In this document: in pieces, positions 34,989-46,868 of the stretch
Layout: the number at the start of each line of letters is the position of its first letter
Position numbering within the stretch: position 1 is the stretch's first letter
Assembly: GCF_026914185.1 (NCBI RefSeq)
Contig: NC_070566.1
Coordinates: 4,712,001 to 4,776,000, forward strand
Direction of reading: 5' to 3'
Source of the DNA: Puccinia triticina
Taxonomy: Eukaryota > Basidiomycota > Pucciniomycetes > Pucciniales > Pucciniaceae
Length of the DNA: 64,000 nt
The notes under the pieces: model-generated
Seen by the model: the letters and a program-made list of their open reading frames with translations, nothing else
Database searches by the model: none
What the model was told of the DNA's origin: nothing
Made by a program: the position numbers and the translations under genes

Positions 34989-35880
34989 ATAAATATGTAT
35001 TTGATAAAAGTAAGGGAAAGGACGAACTTAACAAAGTCCCTTGAGACTTCGGGCCCCTGGGGGGTAGGCTGAACTCGCGAAGCAAGCCTCTGTCAGGAGG
35101 GACTTACACCATATCAACCCAAGCTCGCGTGGCTAGAATGAAATTTTCACACCACTTTTCCTTTTTTAATTCCACAGATCACATATCGCTCAAATGTTGC
35201 TACTATTTTACTTCCTTCAAGACCCAACATGCTGAGCAAAATTTTGGTATTTTTTTTCTATCTTTTTCCATACCAGTATTTTACTAGAATTAAAATAAGA
35301 AAAATGCAATGTATAGAGTCACCAAGAATCTTAGCCAATTCTGTAATTTCTTTAATCTCTGCAATGCACAGACCCTCAGAATTATGTGATCTTGGTTTCA
35401 CGTTTAGATTGCTAGATGACCGTTATGTATATATGCTTGTGCGCTTGGACCTGCTTAGATATTCACGGACCCCCTCTTTAAACAAAGTCCAATGGATTTC
35501 AAGTTTGTATTTAATGGGGAAATTTATTTGGAGAGGAAGGATCATCATGATTGAGCACAGTTTTGGTGGAGAGGATGGCAAGAAGCAGGGCTATCACCCA
35601 AGGTAATTTATTCCACGAAATGTTACAGAAGCAAGGAATTATAAAGGTTTGAAAATTCCTGCCACCTAAATTTAAAATCTAGCCCCCGCAAAACGGGTCG
35701 ATAAGGCGCAAGTCCCTCCTGCCGAGGGCTATTGGAGGCTTGCTTCGCAAGACCAGACGCCCGCAGCAGCGAGGGACTTGGGTTAAGAGCATCCACCACC
35801 GTCTACACGCCGGGGGTACTTCCTGGCGAGCAGGTTCGTGGATCCGACAAAGAGCTGTTGATCCGTGGAACCGACAAGGA
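34989..35880. other. no gene seen; two mini-hairpin elements
   Basis: Hairpin-type short elements bounded by AAGTCCCT.../...AGGGACTT lie at about 35031-35105 and 35729-35776. The stretch between them is AT-rich with short frames only. Confidence 0.4.
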
Positions 35881-36757
35881 TCAGCTCGGTAAGTGCTTGG
35901 TAAGCTTGTAGGTTCCACAGATCATCATTTTCCCCGTAGAACCAACGGGTTTGTCACTTTTCCCCATTGGTTCCACGAAGCACACTCCTGTAACTTGTGG
36001 AGACCACGTTGGCTTGTTGCTCACGTCGGTTCCACCACCACAACTTTTTTTTTCACTTCCAACCAGGACTAGCTCAGGCTGGTCCTGAAGTGTTGAAAAT
36101 TTGAGAAAATAAGTAATTGAAAGGAAGAAAAAAAAAGGTTGAAAAAAAACTTTGATGGAAAATTGACTCACAAACGGCTTCCTGAGTGGGTATAATACTT
36201 TTGAACAAGGGTGACCTTCACCATCTGGAGTAGCGTAGCTGCTAAGCAACGCTGCTAGGTTCACCCTGGTATGCAGCTGGGTTCAAATCCCACCAATATC
36301 ATTTTGTCGGTGCAGGTCTTTTTTCACCAGCTCCGTACCGTGTTCCACGTGGATTTCACGGCGGGCGGAATCGGTATCCTTGGATGATCATCACAAGGAG
36401 CCCCCGTGATCCAGTTGGTGGAGAACACGTGAACGTGTGGACCAGCAGCCACTGGTCCAACCTCGCGCAGGGGCACTACGGCGAATCCACGAGGATTCCT
36501 CAAGATATCCTCGTTGAAGGACTCCCCGGGTGTAGGTAAATCTTTAGGTAGCCAGCGAGTCCCGCAAGGCTCGGTTGCTTAGCTAAATAAAAAAGCCTCC
36601 CTTGTTGCTAGGTATCGGCTTGGTAGGCAGCGCAAGTTTAGATAAAGACACCATCACCACCCTCGTGTCCATCGTGGCCGCTCTGTAGTAAACATAAAAC
36701 ACAGCACTCTACTTCATGTATGTATGTACAACACACATATCTCATACATATTCCAGG
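35881..36757. other. no protein gene; weak tRNA-like B box
   Basis: GGGTTCAAATCCC at 36279-36291 is a good RNA polymerase III B box, with a poor A-box match about 45 bp upstream (TAGCGTAGCTGC). No paired acceptor stem can be drawn, so this is more likely a tRNA-derived repeat than a tRNA gene. The 36300-36700 part resembles LTR-type sequence but is unassigned. Confidence 0.35.
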
Positions 36758-36759
36758 TC

Positions 36760-37130
36760 ATCCAGTACTGGTCATCGAAAGACCAATGGACAGGTCTTTC
36801 ATGAAAGACTCATTTTTTGATCCTACGATTGTTTTATCAATGACCGACCGGTCAAAAGACTGGTAAACAATAGAGCGGTCTTTTGATTCTATGACCGTTC
36901 TATCGATGACTGTCCGGTCTTTCAATGTGACCGTTCTATCCTTGATCAACTGGTCTTTTGATGTGACCGTTCTATCAATGACCAACCGGTCATTGATAGA
37001 GCGGTCATTTGATTCTACACCCAATTCTATGACCGTTCAATTGATGACCGACCGGTCAAAAGACCAGCCATCAATAGAGCGGTCTTTTGATTCAACAAAT
37101 TTTCTATCAAGGACAGGTCTTCATGAGTCA
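36760..37130. repeat. palindromic minirepeat array E
   Basis: Units pair GACCGTTCTATCAATGACC with its complement, with TTTTGATTCTA-type spacers. The core GACCGGTC is shared with arrays A to D. Confidence 0.8.
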
Positions 37131-37247
37131 TCGAATGGGGCACAACCTCAAGGAGGTGTAGCTGGGGTGATGATGAGATTGGTGCTGGAGGGATGTATGT
37201 ACTTAAATGTATGGGGTACATATGAAAAAGACATATGGCCCATGGGG

Positions 37248-40200
37248 GTGTGGGGCAGGGCATAGCACATTGAATCGAATACAAATACAAATACTCGAAT
37301 CGATTCGATCTGAGTCGAATAGTGAGAGAGCAGATTTTTGGTCGAATATTCGAATAGGCTCAAATATCTCTTAAAACTGACAGACGGGGCCTTTTGGCCC
37401 CCGGAGGAGTTTTTATAGGCCCTTTGCTGGCCCCGGGGCTGCCCTATGCACCACCGGGGCTGCTGATATCCACTGGGCCCGCTGATATCGGTATCACAAG
37501 TCCGGGACCGGCACCCTACCAGTACCAACCACCGCCACCAACAAATCTCGACTGTTGGAGGCCTTCAGGAGTCAACAGGTAAGTTTAGCTTGCCCTTTAA
37601 TCTATAACGGAAAAAGCTCAATCGGAAACTCCGGATTCAGACTGATCCTTGATCTGTCATTTCTTTCACCTTCGTTTACACTGAAAGCATAATGAGTACA
37701 GCCGATGCGGATGATCCCCCAGGAAAATCACAATCTCAACCAGATCCGTTGCCATCTCCGGAAGTTCAAGTGAATTCTCAGAGGCGTAAATCGACCGGCG
37801 TCAACCAATCAGAGACAGCGGTCTCTTTTTTTGCTCCTCCGGATTCAAAAGGCAAACGAGTCTGCTTGCTCAACAACTGTGGCGAATCTCTCATATCAAA
37901 CAAGACCACAAAGGCCAACTTGGTGAACCATGTGGCTCGGAAGCATCCTGGCGAATGGAAACTTGCCCTTGAAGCTGCCGAAGCTGCCGAAAATGCCGAA
38001 GAAAACCTTCAAACTCCACATAGCTCCAGTACCCCTACTCCAGCCGCTACCAGTACCCAGTCGATGTCATTATCTAAACCAAAAGGACCTCTTCAAAAGC
38101 TCATGCTCCAGTCCCGACAGTCGACTTTCAACACCAACCTTATTGACTGGATCATTGAAGACCAGCTTCCCTACGCAAAAGTGAAATCTCCTAAATTTAT
38201 CAAGATGATCCGAGGCCTCAACCCTGGTATCACGATCTTTAGCGAGCATACGGTTTCTCGGCGAATTAAGGCCCTCTACGCGAACAGTAAGCCTGCAGTC
38301 TTTAGCTTCTTGAGAAGTCAATCAGAGCGATTCTCTTTTACGACCGATATCTGGTCCTTGGCTGGCGGAACCCCGTGTATCTCACTCACCTGTCATTTCA
38401 TTTCAAAAGAATGGGCTCCGGTTTCCGCCACGATTGGGTTCAAATCCTTCCGGGATAAGCACACCGGTGCCAACATCCACGACAAAATTGTCGAGATCTT
38501 TGAGGAATTTTTCTGCCTTTCCGAACGCTCCACTTCAAACAAACGAAAGGCAATCCACATCGATGATACCTCCAACAATGAATCTAGCTCTTCCGATACC
38601 GCTGCTCAAGACGTGAATAGTGATGACGATGAAGATCCTTCAAGTGACGAAATCGACCTCTTGTATCTTGGGAAGCGCATCATATCCATCACTTTGGACA
38701 ATGCATCAAACAACAACAAATTCATTGAGACCGCCCTCACTACAAACCTTTTGTCCTCTCCAGAAGCTCACATACGATGTTTCGCACACATCTTGAATCT
38801 TGCGGCAAATGAAGTCCTGAAGGTCGTGGAGGATTCTTTGACTAAACTTCGGACGGTTATCCTACATATCCGACAATCCGATCAAATCTTCAGTGCGTTT
38901 CAGGATCTCTGCAAGGATAACAATGTAAAAGCAGCAAAACCAATCATTAACAACGCCACACGCTGGAATTCCACATATGATATGCTCGATCTATCTCTCC
39001 TTCAAAGACCGGCAATTGACGACCTTATCTCCTCATACAAGAAACTTAAGCGACCTAGTCAAAAGGGAAAAAAAAAGAAATCGAAATCGAAATCGAAATC
39101 AAAGAAGGGGAAATCAGGCTCTGGCCAATCTGAAGTTATTGAAGCGGTGCGCGAGGCTAACAATAAGAAAGCTCGTGAGATGGTCAGTACCTCAAGTCGA
39201 TTTTTGAACGCCTTGCAGATTTGTTAATGGTATGAATTTTTTTTATGTATGTAACAGGAGCCAATAAATGAAGATGAATGGGACCTGTTTGAGTGGATTC
39301 ACTCTTTTTTGGAGAAGTTCCAACAGGCATCGGTCGATACCCAGGGCGAAGTCTATGCGACTCTAACGACTGTCATCCCGTGGTATATTGCTCTCACCAA
39401 CCACTGCAACAAAACGATCAAGAAATTCACCAAATCGCGGCGTCCATCTAGAACGGTCATGATTGAGGCCGCTAATGTGGCTATGGGCAAGCTTTGAGGA
39501 TACTATTCAGTGCACTCCCATCACTCGATTCTTGCCGTTGTTTTGGATCCGCGCTTCAAGTTCACACTTTTTGAACAACGACCGTTTGACGCTGACGACG
39601 ATGATGATGCTAGTGGGGAGACCCAGATTAAGTACAAAGATGAAGCAATGAAGGTCTTACGGGCAACATTCCATGAATACTCAACTAAACTTTCATCCAA
39701 TCGGTCCAAAGGAAGCTCCAATGTTACAAGCTCTCAATCGGTTTCCAATAAGAAAGATAAAGAACGATTCCATCCATTACAAAGCTACAAGAAGACTTCA
39801 AAACCATCTGAGAACGACGAGATCTTGACCTACCTGCAGATGCCCGAACCACCATTCGAGAAAGATATCATCACTTGGTGGAAGGAGAATCTGAATCTAC
39901 TTCAAACCCTTTCATCGATCGCAAAAGACTACCTTGCCATTCCAGCCAGCTCAGCAGCAAGCGAACGTGTTTTCTCACAGTCCGGTAATCTAGTAACAGT
40001 CAAACGAGTCTCCCTCTCTGGTGACTCAGTCGAAGCAAATATGTGTATGCGGTCTTGGCTGCGTGGAAAGCTGGTTGATATGGCTTCAGCTTGTAAGGAT
40101 ATGAGTCTCAACTAGTAGTTTCCCCTTCTACATACATGATTTTTTTTTTCTCAAATAACTATCTGACTATCTGAATAGCTCAAAATTATGTAAAAGGCAT

Positions 40201-40446
40201 GAATAAATATTAAATAGCTATTACTACTGAATGAGGAAATTGAAATACACGACTCTGAATACAATTAAACCCCCCTGGATTGTGAGAAACAACTGAAAAC
40301 ACCAAAAAACACCTTTTTTGGTGTTTTTGGTAAATTTTGTAAGTTTTTTGGTCAAATATCTCCGAATACTCGAATATTCGACGAATCAGTATTCGAGGGT
40401 CCCATAAAACCAGTCGAATACCACCGTGCTATGCCCTGGTGTGGGG
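37248..40446 (+). mobile_element. complete hAT transposon (3183 bp) with 8-bp target duplication
   Basis: The 13-bp terminal inverted repeats CAGGGCATAGCAC begin at 37256 and end at 40438. GTGTGGGG is present on both sides (37248-37255 and 40439-40446) without mismatch. Subterminal regions are rich in TCGAATA / TATTCGA motifs in both orientations, as hAT transposase binding sites often are. It encodes one transposase gene. Confidence 0.95.
37692..40115 (+). pseudogene. hAT transposase gene, two exons, one in-frame TGA
   Basis: Exon 1 37692-39182, intron 39183-39257 (GTCAGT...TAACAG, phase 0), exon 2 39258-40115; about 782 residues, normal for fungal hAT. A BED-type finger (CLLNNCGESL...HVARKH, about residues 58-85) is followed by the RNase H-like core: FTTDIWSLAGG, ITLDNASNNNKF, IRCFAHILNLAANEVLK, NNATRWNSTYDMLD. 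A Lys/Ser-rich insertion follows near residue 460. The dimerisation domain ends ITWWKENLNLL...SSAASERVFSQSG. The only defect I see is TGA at 39495-39497 (about residue 577), where R or W is expected before GYYSVHSHHSILAVVLDPRFK. So the element is nearly intact and recently inactivated, or depends on a partner. Confidence 0.9.
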
Positions 40447-40478
40447 GGCAGTCGGTAGACTCGTTAAAATTTCCCTTA

Positions 40479-40771
40479 GAGCATCCTTACCGGTCGAGCT
40501 ATGTTGGCGCGAGTTTTGACTTGCAGCTGTTGCAAACTAACTAAGCGACAGCGATTCAGCCGTATCGGTTCGGCTTGCGTGGGGTGGAGCTGAGTGGTGG
40601 GCGCGGGAAATGGCAGTTAGCTTCGAGCTAACCGTCACTAAATGTAGTGACGGTTAGCTGAAATTCAAGCTTCTCACTAATTTAGCTTGGGCTTAGCTAC
40701 ACCCGGTGTGGTTGAGATTGGTGGCTAAACTAGCTAATTTCGAGCTAAACTAGTCACCGGTAAGGATGCTC
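40479..40771. mobile_element. Tourist-type MITE with TTA duplication
   Basis: Inverted ends GAGCATCCTTACCGGT / ACCGGTAAGGATGCTC, flanked by TTA (40476-40478 and 40772-40774). 293 bp, non-coding. A further GGATGCTC end at about 40930-40937 and a GAGCATCCACCACCGTCT start at about 35788 show that related copies are nearby. Confidence 0.85.
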
Positions 40772-41078
40772 TTACAGAGGCTCTGTAGCGATGGGTAAAT
40801 CTAGCAAGCCCTAAAGATTTACCGAACGACTATTTAGCTAACGAGCCCTAAAGAGGGCACGGGGGTGGAAAATGGCTTACATACTTGGTAAATATGCCTT
40901 ACCGAGCGGGTTTACAGAGACGGTGGTGGATGCTCTAAGTTCGGGGAAAGGGAAACCTCCTTGGGGTATGAGGCCAAAGTTGAAGTCGCAAGCCCCTTCT
41001 TCACATCTCCAGCCCCCCCGGCACGCCGACTGAAAAAAGGGGATTGGTGAGACGAAGCTCGGCTGGAGAAATTTGTTG

Positions 41079-42978
41079 ATGGCAGCAACCTTCATCCGCC
41101 ATTCGCGCTCGATAGTCTCGATGGCCCAGTCCCATCAGCCGAGCCGACACCGCTTCCCCCCACCGACCACGGTCGAGCGAATACTCCCACCCAGCCCACC
41201 TCTTGACAACATCAGCGGCCAACAGCCATCAGATATCAGATTGACCGAGAACATCAAACAGCAGTTCGCTCTATCGGTCCCTCTCCTCGCCGCAAGAGTC
41301 CCCTCGCCCTTGATTACCAAGTTCAAGGCTCATCCTGAAGTCAAAAAGTCAGTCCCTCTCTCGTCTTGAGTCTTTCCTTCTTTTTTTGACGATTTTCGCA
41401 CGGGTTGACGGCGGTTGATATTAGAGCCTTACTCAACTCTAAAAACTTGAGATCTGTCGAACCTGATCCTGAATCGACCGATAACGCGTTCAAACTCCTG
41501 CTCCTCAATACGTGCCAAAAAGGTCACTCATTCATGCGCATATTTATGTTATGAAGGCCACATTTATTGATCCGATTCGGATGTGTGTATAGATGAAATC
41601 CCTCTTTCTACTCTCAATGTCTTCCAGGAAAATGAGATTCAAATTAAAGATACCCAACTCAATCTTAACTGGGACTATTGGATGGCAGGTATCTATCAAA
41701 CGCATCTCATTCACCCAATAAATAAATGAATAACTAAGATTTTTTTTTTTTTTGGATGAATTTAATAGATGAAATTGTTGAAAGACTTTTGCCCGATCAG
41801 TTGAATGATATTCCGGCTTCATTTACCATGATCGGTCATATTGCTCACTTCAACTTACGCGATGAATATTTACCTTACAAATATTTGATCGGCCAAGTCA
41901 TCCTTGAAGTAATCCTCATCCTTCTAAAAAAACAATAAATGATGATGGTGATGGTAATTGGGGGGATTTGCTGTGCTTGAAAAGAAAAATTTAGCAATCA
42001 AGACTGTCGTCAATAAGGTCGATAACATTAATACTACGTTTCGGTTCTTCGAGATGGAGTTATTAGCAGGAGAACCTAATTACTTGGTCACCCTGGTAAG
42101 TAAAAAAAGAATGCTCATAAAAAAAAGATAAGCGTTAAGGATGATATGACTGATAGTAGGGGGTTCACAGTGGCAGAGCGGATGTCGATATCGGTTTGAT
42201 TTTTCGAAGGTATATTACAATCCAAGACTATCGACTGAGCACGATCTACTAAGCTCGCAGATTGAGAAGGACGAGGTAGTAGTGGATGCGTTTGCAGGTG
42301 TGGGACCGTTTGCGATGCGGGCGGCGGCGAACCGGAAGGCGTGGGTGCTAGCGAGCGACCTGAACCCGGCCTCAGTCGAGGCGCTGGAGACTAACGTCAA
42401 ACTCAACAAGCTCCACGGACGGGTATCTGTATCGATTGGCGATGGCAGGGAGAAGGTTAGAGAGGCCGTCCGGACCCTCTGGCTCGATAAACCCTTTAAA
42501 ATACCAAACACTTCCCCACTCTTACCCGATCATTTTATCATCAATCTGCCGGACTCTTCAATCCAGTTCCTCGACGCTTTCAGAGACCTTTATATTCCCC
42601 TCTCCAACTCTGAAGGGTTTCTGGATGCGGTCAAGAAGAAATCCAAGTTACCCTTGCTACATTGTTACTGCTTCACTAGACAAGTAGATGATGCTGAAAA
42701 TGACATCTGCCAGGTAAGCTCTTTTGTTTCTTTTGACCAATTCTTTTATTTTCCTGACTGATTCCTTCCGGTTGTTTTTGGGTGGTGTGTGTTTGTAGAG
42801 AGTTAGTGAAGTGATGAGAGTTAAGATCAGTCCATCTACTGTTGCTCGTTTCGAGCTCAAGTTTGTCAGGGCTGTTGCACCTCACAAGGATATGTACCGG
42901 ATCACCTTTGAATTACCCCTTGAACTCTTACTGTTCTCTTCTTACTCTCCTGATGAAATGAAAGGAAAGCAAGTCTAA
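41079..42978 (+). CDS. TRM5: tRNA (guanine37-N1)-methyltransferase Trm5, seven exons
   Basis: Transfers methyl from S-adenosylmethionine to N1 of G37 next to the anticodon, which prevents +1 frameshifting; acts in nucleus/cytosol and mitochondria in yeast. Exons 41079-41347, 41425-41522, 41593-41688, 41769-41908, 41985-42095, 42171-42713 and 42799-42978 join in frame through GT-AG introns of 70-85 bp and give 478 residues. Landmarks: LLPDQLNDIPASFTMIGHIA, HFNLRDEYLPYKYLIGQVIL, FDFSKVYYNPRLSTEH, the AdoMet loop VVDAFAGVGPFAMRAA, SDLNPASVEAL, the catalytic FIINLPDSS and the ending VRAVAPHKDMYRITFELPLE. The N-terminus (MAATFIRHSRSIVS) is basic and free of acids, as in a mitochondrial presequence; a second ATG at 41124 could start a cytosolic form. 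No defect seen. Confidence 0.95.
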
Positions 42979-43460
42979 CAAAATCTCAGCTGGATTGGCT
43001 TGAGAAGGGAGATGATGGAAGAAGAGCCCATAAGTGTCTGGTCATTACGGTATCCAAAAGCAACCTGCAACTGGATTCTGCCAGACGCGATGTGCTTGGT
43101 ACCTGGTTCAACCGAAGTAGCATTACAGGGCACATCATGTCATGTACAGTACTGGAACATTTTCGAGGCTTTGCCCCAGTGCCACTGCCCTTGCGTCCAT
43201 CTGCGCCAAAGCCTCCGCAGCCACACTCAAAGAACGCGCCCAGGAGCACGCATACACCACATTTTGGCCACACCGCAGAGCTGCAGCTTTGGCCGATAGC
43301 TTGTTGAGCGTGAAAGTAGCCAACACTCCAATGTGCAAACATCCACTCCCTTCATCCTTTTTTTCGACAAGAATGGAATGGAGAAAGACTCAAAGCCCAA
43401 TGAATTCACTCACACAAACAAGTTCTTGAAAGAAGAAGGAAATGTTGCTTATGGGAAGAG
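42979..43460. other. no assignable gene
   Basis: Frames on both strands near 43000-43340 are of ordinary composition (Ala/Ser-rich on the minus strand) but I recognise none of them. Confidence 0.3.
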
Positions 43461-43465
43461 AAGAT

Positions 43466-43945
43466 ACAGCCATTCCGAAAAAGCTTGGCTTTGTTGGAAG
43501 GAATTTCCACCCAAACTTTGTCTTGGATTTGCCAATAATCACTGGCAAGGTTGGACATATGTATATTCATGCCCACCTCATTCTTATATGCAGGGTGCAT
43601 ATACAGCAGCCAGATGCCCTCAATCATCTCCTTCCTTTCATTTTTTCCTAATTCTGAGTTCAGAATCAAGTGATTTGGCTGATTTTACCCTGGACGGCAC
43701 CCTTACCCTGTTCGCGAGGTTGGATGGTGCTGGTCCCAGCGGCTGGCGTGTTTTTTTTCCACTACCGAACGGCTTGATTGGTGGGATCCTGCAAGCGACT
43801 GCACTCGCAGGTCTGGATATCATGTGTCCAACCTTGATGTTGGATGCACATACATTGGCAAATTCAGAAGGAATTTCCAGCGGAAATTCCTTCCAAAGAA
43901 GCCAAGCTTTTTTGGAATGGCTGTACATTGTGGGTTTTGTGCGAA
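43466..43945. repeat. inverted repeat, arms of about 100 bp
   Basis: Left arm 43466-43570 (ACAGCCATTCC.AAAAAGCTTGG, GGAAGGAATTTCC, CAAGGTTGGACA) is matched by the complement of 43820-43930. The loop is about 250 bp. Probably a non-autonomous inverted-repeat element; the ends are not defined. Confidence 0.6.
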
Positions 43946-44026
43946 GGGGCACCAATAATGAGGTGGTCGTGGTCAAAGAAGTACAAATGGGGGATTGGAT
44001 GGTTTTGGGCGCAGATGTATGTAGTA

Positions 44027-44248
44027 GGGGGTTTCAAAGTTGACCAGATGCAACTTGCATGCACTTTTGCAAGTCAGTGTTCAAGTTCATTCTTGAACAC
44101 CAAGTTGCAAAAGTGCATGCAAGCCACACTGTACTACACCCCCTAAACCTGCTTGAATGTTTTTTTGGATTTTGGTGTTCAATAAAAGCCTTGAACACCA
44201 ACTTGCAAAAGTGCATGCAAGTTGTGCATGGCCAACTTTGAATCCCCC
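44027..44248. mobile_element. MITE, GGGGGTTTCAAAGTTG family, 5-bp duplication
   Basis: Ends GGGGGTTTCAAAGTTGACC / GGCCAACTTTGAATCCCCC. TAGTA flanks both sides (44022-44026 and 44249-44253). The interior holds pairs of TGCATGCACTTTTGCAAGT in both orientations. A close relative is at 62538-62760. Confidence 0.85.
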
Positions 44249-44424
44249 TAGTATACCAAGACGTGGAAGGAAATTGACAGACCAGATCTGATCACACACA
44301 TGACCTGAATAAAACCATCTGACATGAGAAAAGCCCCAAGAAACATGCAGTATAAAGCAGAAAAAATAGGGGAATCTATGTGGAGAATGTTGCGTGGGAG
44401 GAACAGAGGGAGAGAAATGAAGGA

Positions 44425-46868
44425 TCACAAGCCGTCGTTCAAGGAGCGTTTGATAGGAACTTCGTCGACAGCGAGGATCTCATCGTTGACTTTGAGCCAA
44501 TCAAACACCTGTCCCCCGCTCCCGCTCCCGGCCAGGCCACTCTCTTCGTTTTTGGCGCTGTTGCTGGTGGCGCCGCTCTCATCGATGCTCGACAAGATCG
44601 GCTGCTCCGGCTCTTTGAACGAAATGTCAAACTCGTACCCTTTCAGAACCACGCTCGTCTCCTTCTTTCCTTGCTTTAGGTCCTTGATTTGACCTACACA
44701 TCGTCATCACATCATCTCCATTAGCCACATCCCCTTGATTTAATTTAATTTAATTCGACCCAAAAAAGAAAGCGCCAAAAGGGTTAGGTTTTTACCTTTC
44801 CAAATTACTTGCTTATACCGGAGAATCTTGATGAAGCAAGTTTTCTTGATTTCTCCAATAGAAACCTTACATCCAGCGACCTTAGACTTGACTTTGGAAG
44901 ACCCCCTGGAGGGAGCCGGACCGTTGATTTCGAAGATCTGGAGGATTTTAGCTTCGCCGACGACGCGTTCCTTGAACCGTTTAGGGAGGAGCTGAATAAG
45001 ATCTTTGGTGATGCTATCGACGAGACGATAGATGACTGATTCGATTGTGTATTTGACTTTATGTGTCTCAATTGGGCTGAAGGCCATTGGGTCGATCTTG
45101 ACGTTGAAGCCAGCAAGGGTAGCGCCCGAGGCGATGGCCATTCTGGCGTCACTCTCGGAGATGTTTCCAACGCCCGAGCGACGATCTTGACCTTTACCTC
45201 GTTGTTCCCGAGGCCCTCGATGGCCGTTCGGACCGCCTCAACTGTGTCCGTGTAGTCGGCCTTGAGGACGATCTTGAGACAGTCTGGGGCTTCTTGCTCC
45301 TTGCGCCAGTCCGCCTTGGCCTGTGCCGAGGCCTGTTGGTTGCGTTCGCGGAGATGGGTGAGCCGTTCGCGTCGCGTCATGCCCTCCAGTTCGGCCTTGC
45401 CGGTCTCGAAGGCCTCCCGAGCCTGGGCTCGTCGTTCGTTCACAAGCTCGATCTGCTCCGCCAGCCCGAGCTCCTCGAACCGGAGCACCCGCTTCTCGCA
45501 GGCACGCTTGGCCTGCTCTTCCGACTCGACCCCGAGCACAAGGCTGCCGGCCTCGGGCAGACTCTTCCATCCAGTCATCCGCACCGGTCGACCCGGCGAG
45601 ACCTGGGAGACGGGCTCACCAAGAACCGTGATCAGTTGGCGGACCCGACCGTACGCCCGGCCGGCTACGATGTCCAGCCCGACATGCAGACGCCCGCGGA
45701 GGGTGATCACCGAGGTCATGTTCCCGTGTCCACGCTCGACGTCCGACTCGATCACCCGGCCCTCGAAACGGACTCCGTCGTGTTCCGCACGAAGGTCGCG
45801 TACTTCGGCGACCGCCAGAATCGTCTCCACGAGTTCGGCGAGGCCTTTTCCGGAGACCGCCGACACCTCCACACAAGGCACCTCCCCGCCCAAGCCCTCC
45901 ACCTCGATCCCCGCCTCATAGATCCCTGCACGAGTCCGGTGGAGATCGATCCCAGGCTTGTCGCACTTGGTGATGGCAACTACTACGCCGATGTCGGTCT
46001 GGCGGACCAACTCGATCACCTCCTTCGTCTGTGGCTTCACTCCGTCATCCGCCGCGACCACTAGGACGGCCACGTCGGTCGTCATGGCCCCCGACTGCGC
46101 ATCGCACTAAACGCCGCATGTCCTGGCGTGTCCAGGAAGGTGATCGTCTCCGGACCCTCGCCGGAAGATTGACCGGTCATCAGGTCTTTCAACGACACCT
46201 CGAACGCACCGATGTGTTGCGTGATTCCTCCGGCCTCCGAAGCCGCCACAGCCGTCTTCCGTAGCGCGTCCAGTAGTGTCGTCTTTCCGTGGTCCACATG
46301 GCCCATGATACACACCACCGGTGGCCGTAGCGGCAGCCTCGACCGGTCCGCACTCGTCGGGTCTGGGTATATGTCGTAGGCCAGCGTGTCGTTCACGATA
46401 GGCTCATACCCTGATTCTAGTACTAGATATGCCGTGTCATCCGTGCTCAAGATCCGGTCCGGCCTGGTATCCAATAGGCCTGCCGACTGCATCAATGATC
46501 GTAATCTATCTAAATATAATATCAAAAAATATATAATCATCAGTTGTGGCTTTTCTTCTGGTTGATTGAGGCCCAAAAGAGAAGAAAGACTTACATAGTT
46601 TCTGGTGTGTTAATTGAGCTAGTTGGGCGACGGTGATGGCGGAAGGGACCGCCAACTCTCGCTTAGAATTCTTAACATTTTTACTGCTATTAATATTTTG
46701 GAGCCTGGACGCTTCGAGCAATTTGTGCTGTTTTTTTTTTTGAGCTATTTTGCTGATGATCACTTCGGTAGGTTTGGGTTTAGGTTTGACGTGGCTAGGT
46801 AGGACACCGATATTCCTGAGTTTCTTCTCTTCGTCTTTCCGCTTCTTGAGGAGCTGATGGTTTGTCAC
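44425..46868 (-). CDS. IFM1: mitochondrial translation initiation factor IF-2, two apparent frameshifts
   Basis: GTPase that places initiator tRNA on the mitochondrial ribosome. Minus-strand exons: to 46868 or beyond-46595, 46509-44796, 44693-44425, with GT-AG introns 46510-46594 and 44694-44795. Seen in order: Lys-rich N-terminus, [12 protein letters not shown] (IF2-N like), G1 GHVDHGKT, G3 [12 protein letters not shown]4 [18 protein letters not shown], domain II/III with [13 protein letters not shown], then [23 protein letters not shown] and the C-terminal [13 protein letters not shown]. The frame slips by one base near 46086-46092 (a G run after [15 protein letters not shown]) and again near 45175-45190 (GC-rich). 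Both look like single-base deletions, so either assembly error or a recent pseudogene. The 5' end is uncertain: no ATG opens the first visible exon. Confidence 0.9.

Noticed and set aside
36241..36300. tRNA gene around the GGGTTCAAATCCC box
   Set aside because: No acceptor stem pairs and the A box is weak; only the B box is convincing.
1155..39497. TGA read as an amino acid in this genome
   Set aside because: Host genes TRM5, ODC and the secreted protein have no internal TGA, and the transposon TGAs fit CGA decay; recoding is not needed.
45262..46064. Long plus-strand frames of 219 and 256 codons
   Set aside because: They lie opposite the IF-2 coding exon in GC-rich sequence; the minus-strand frame carries the GTPase motifs.
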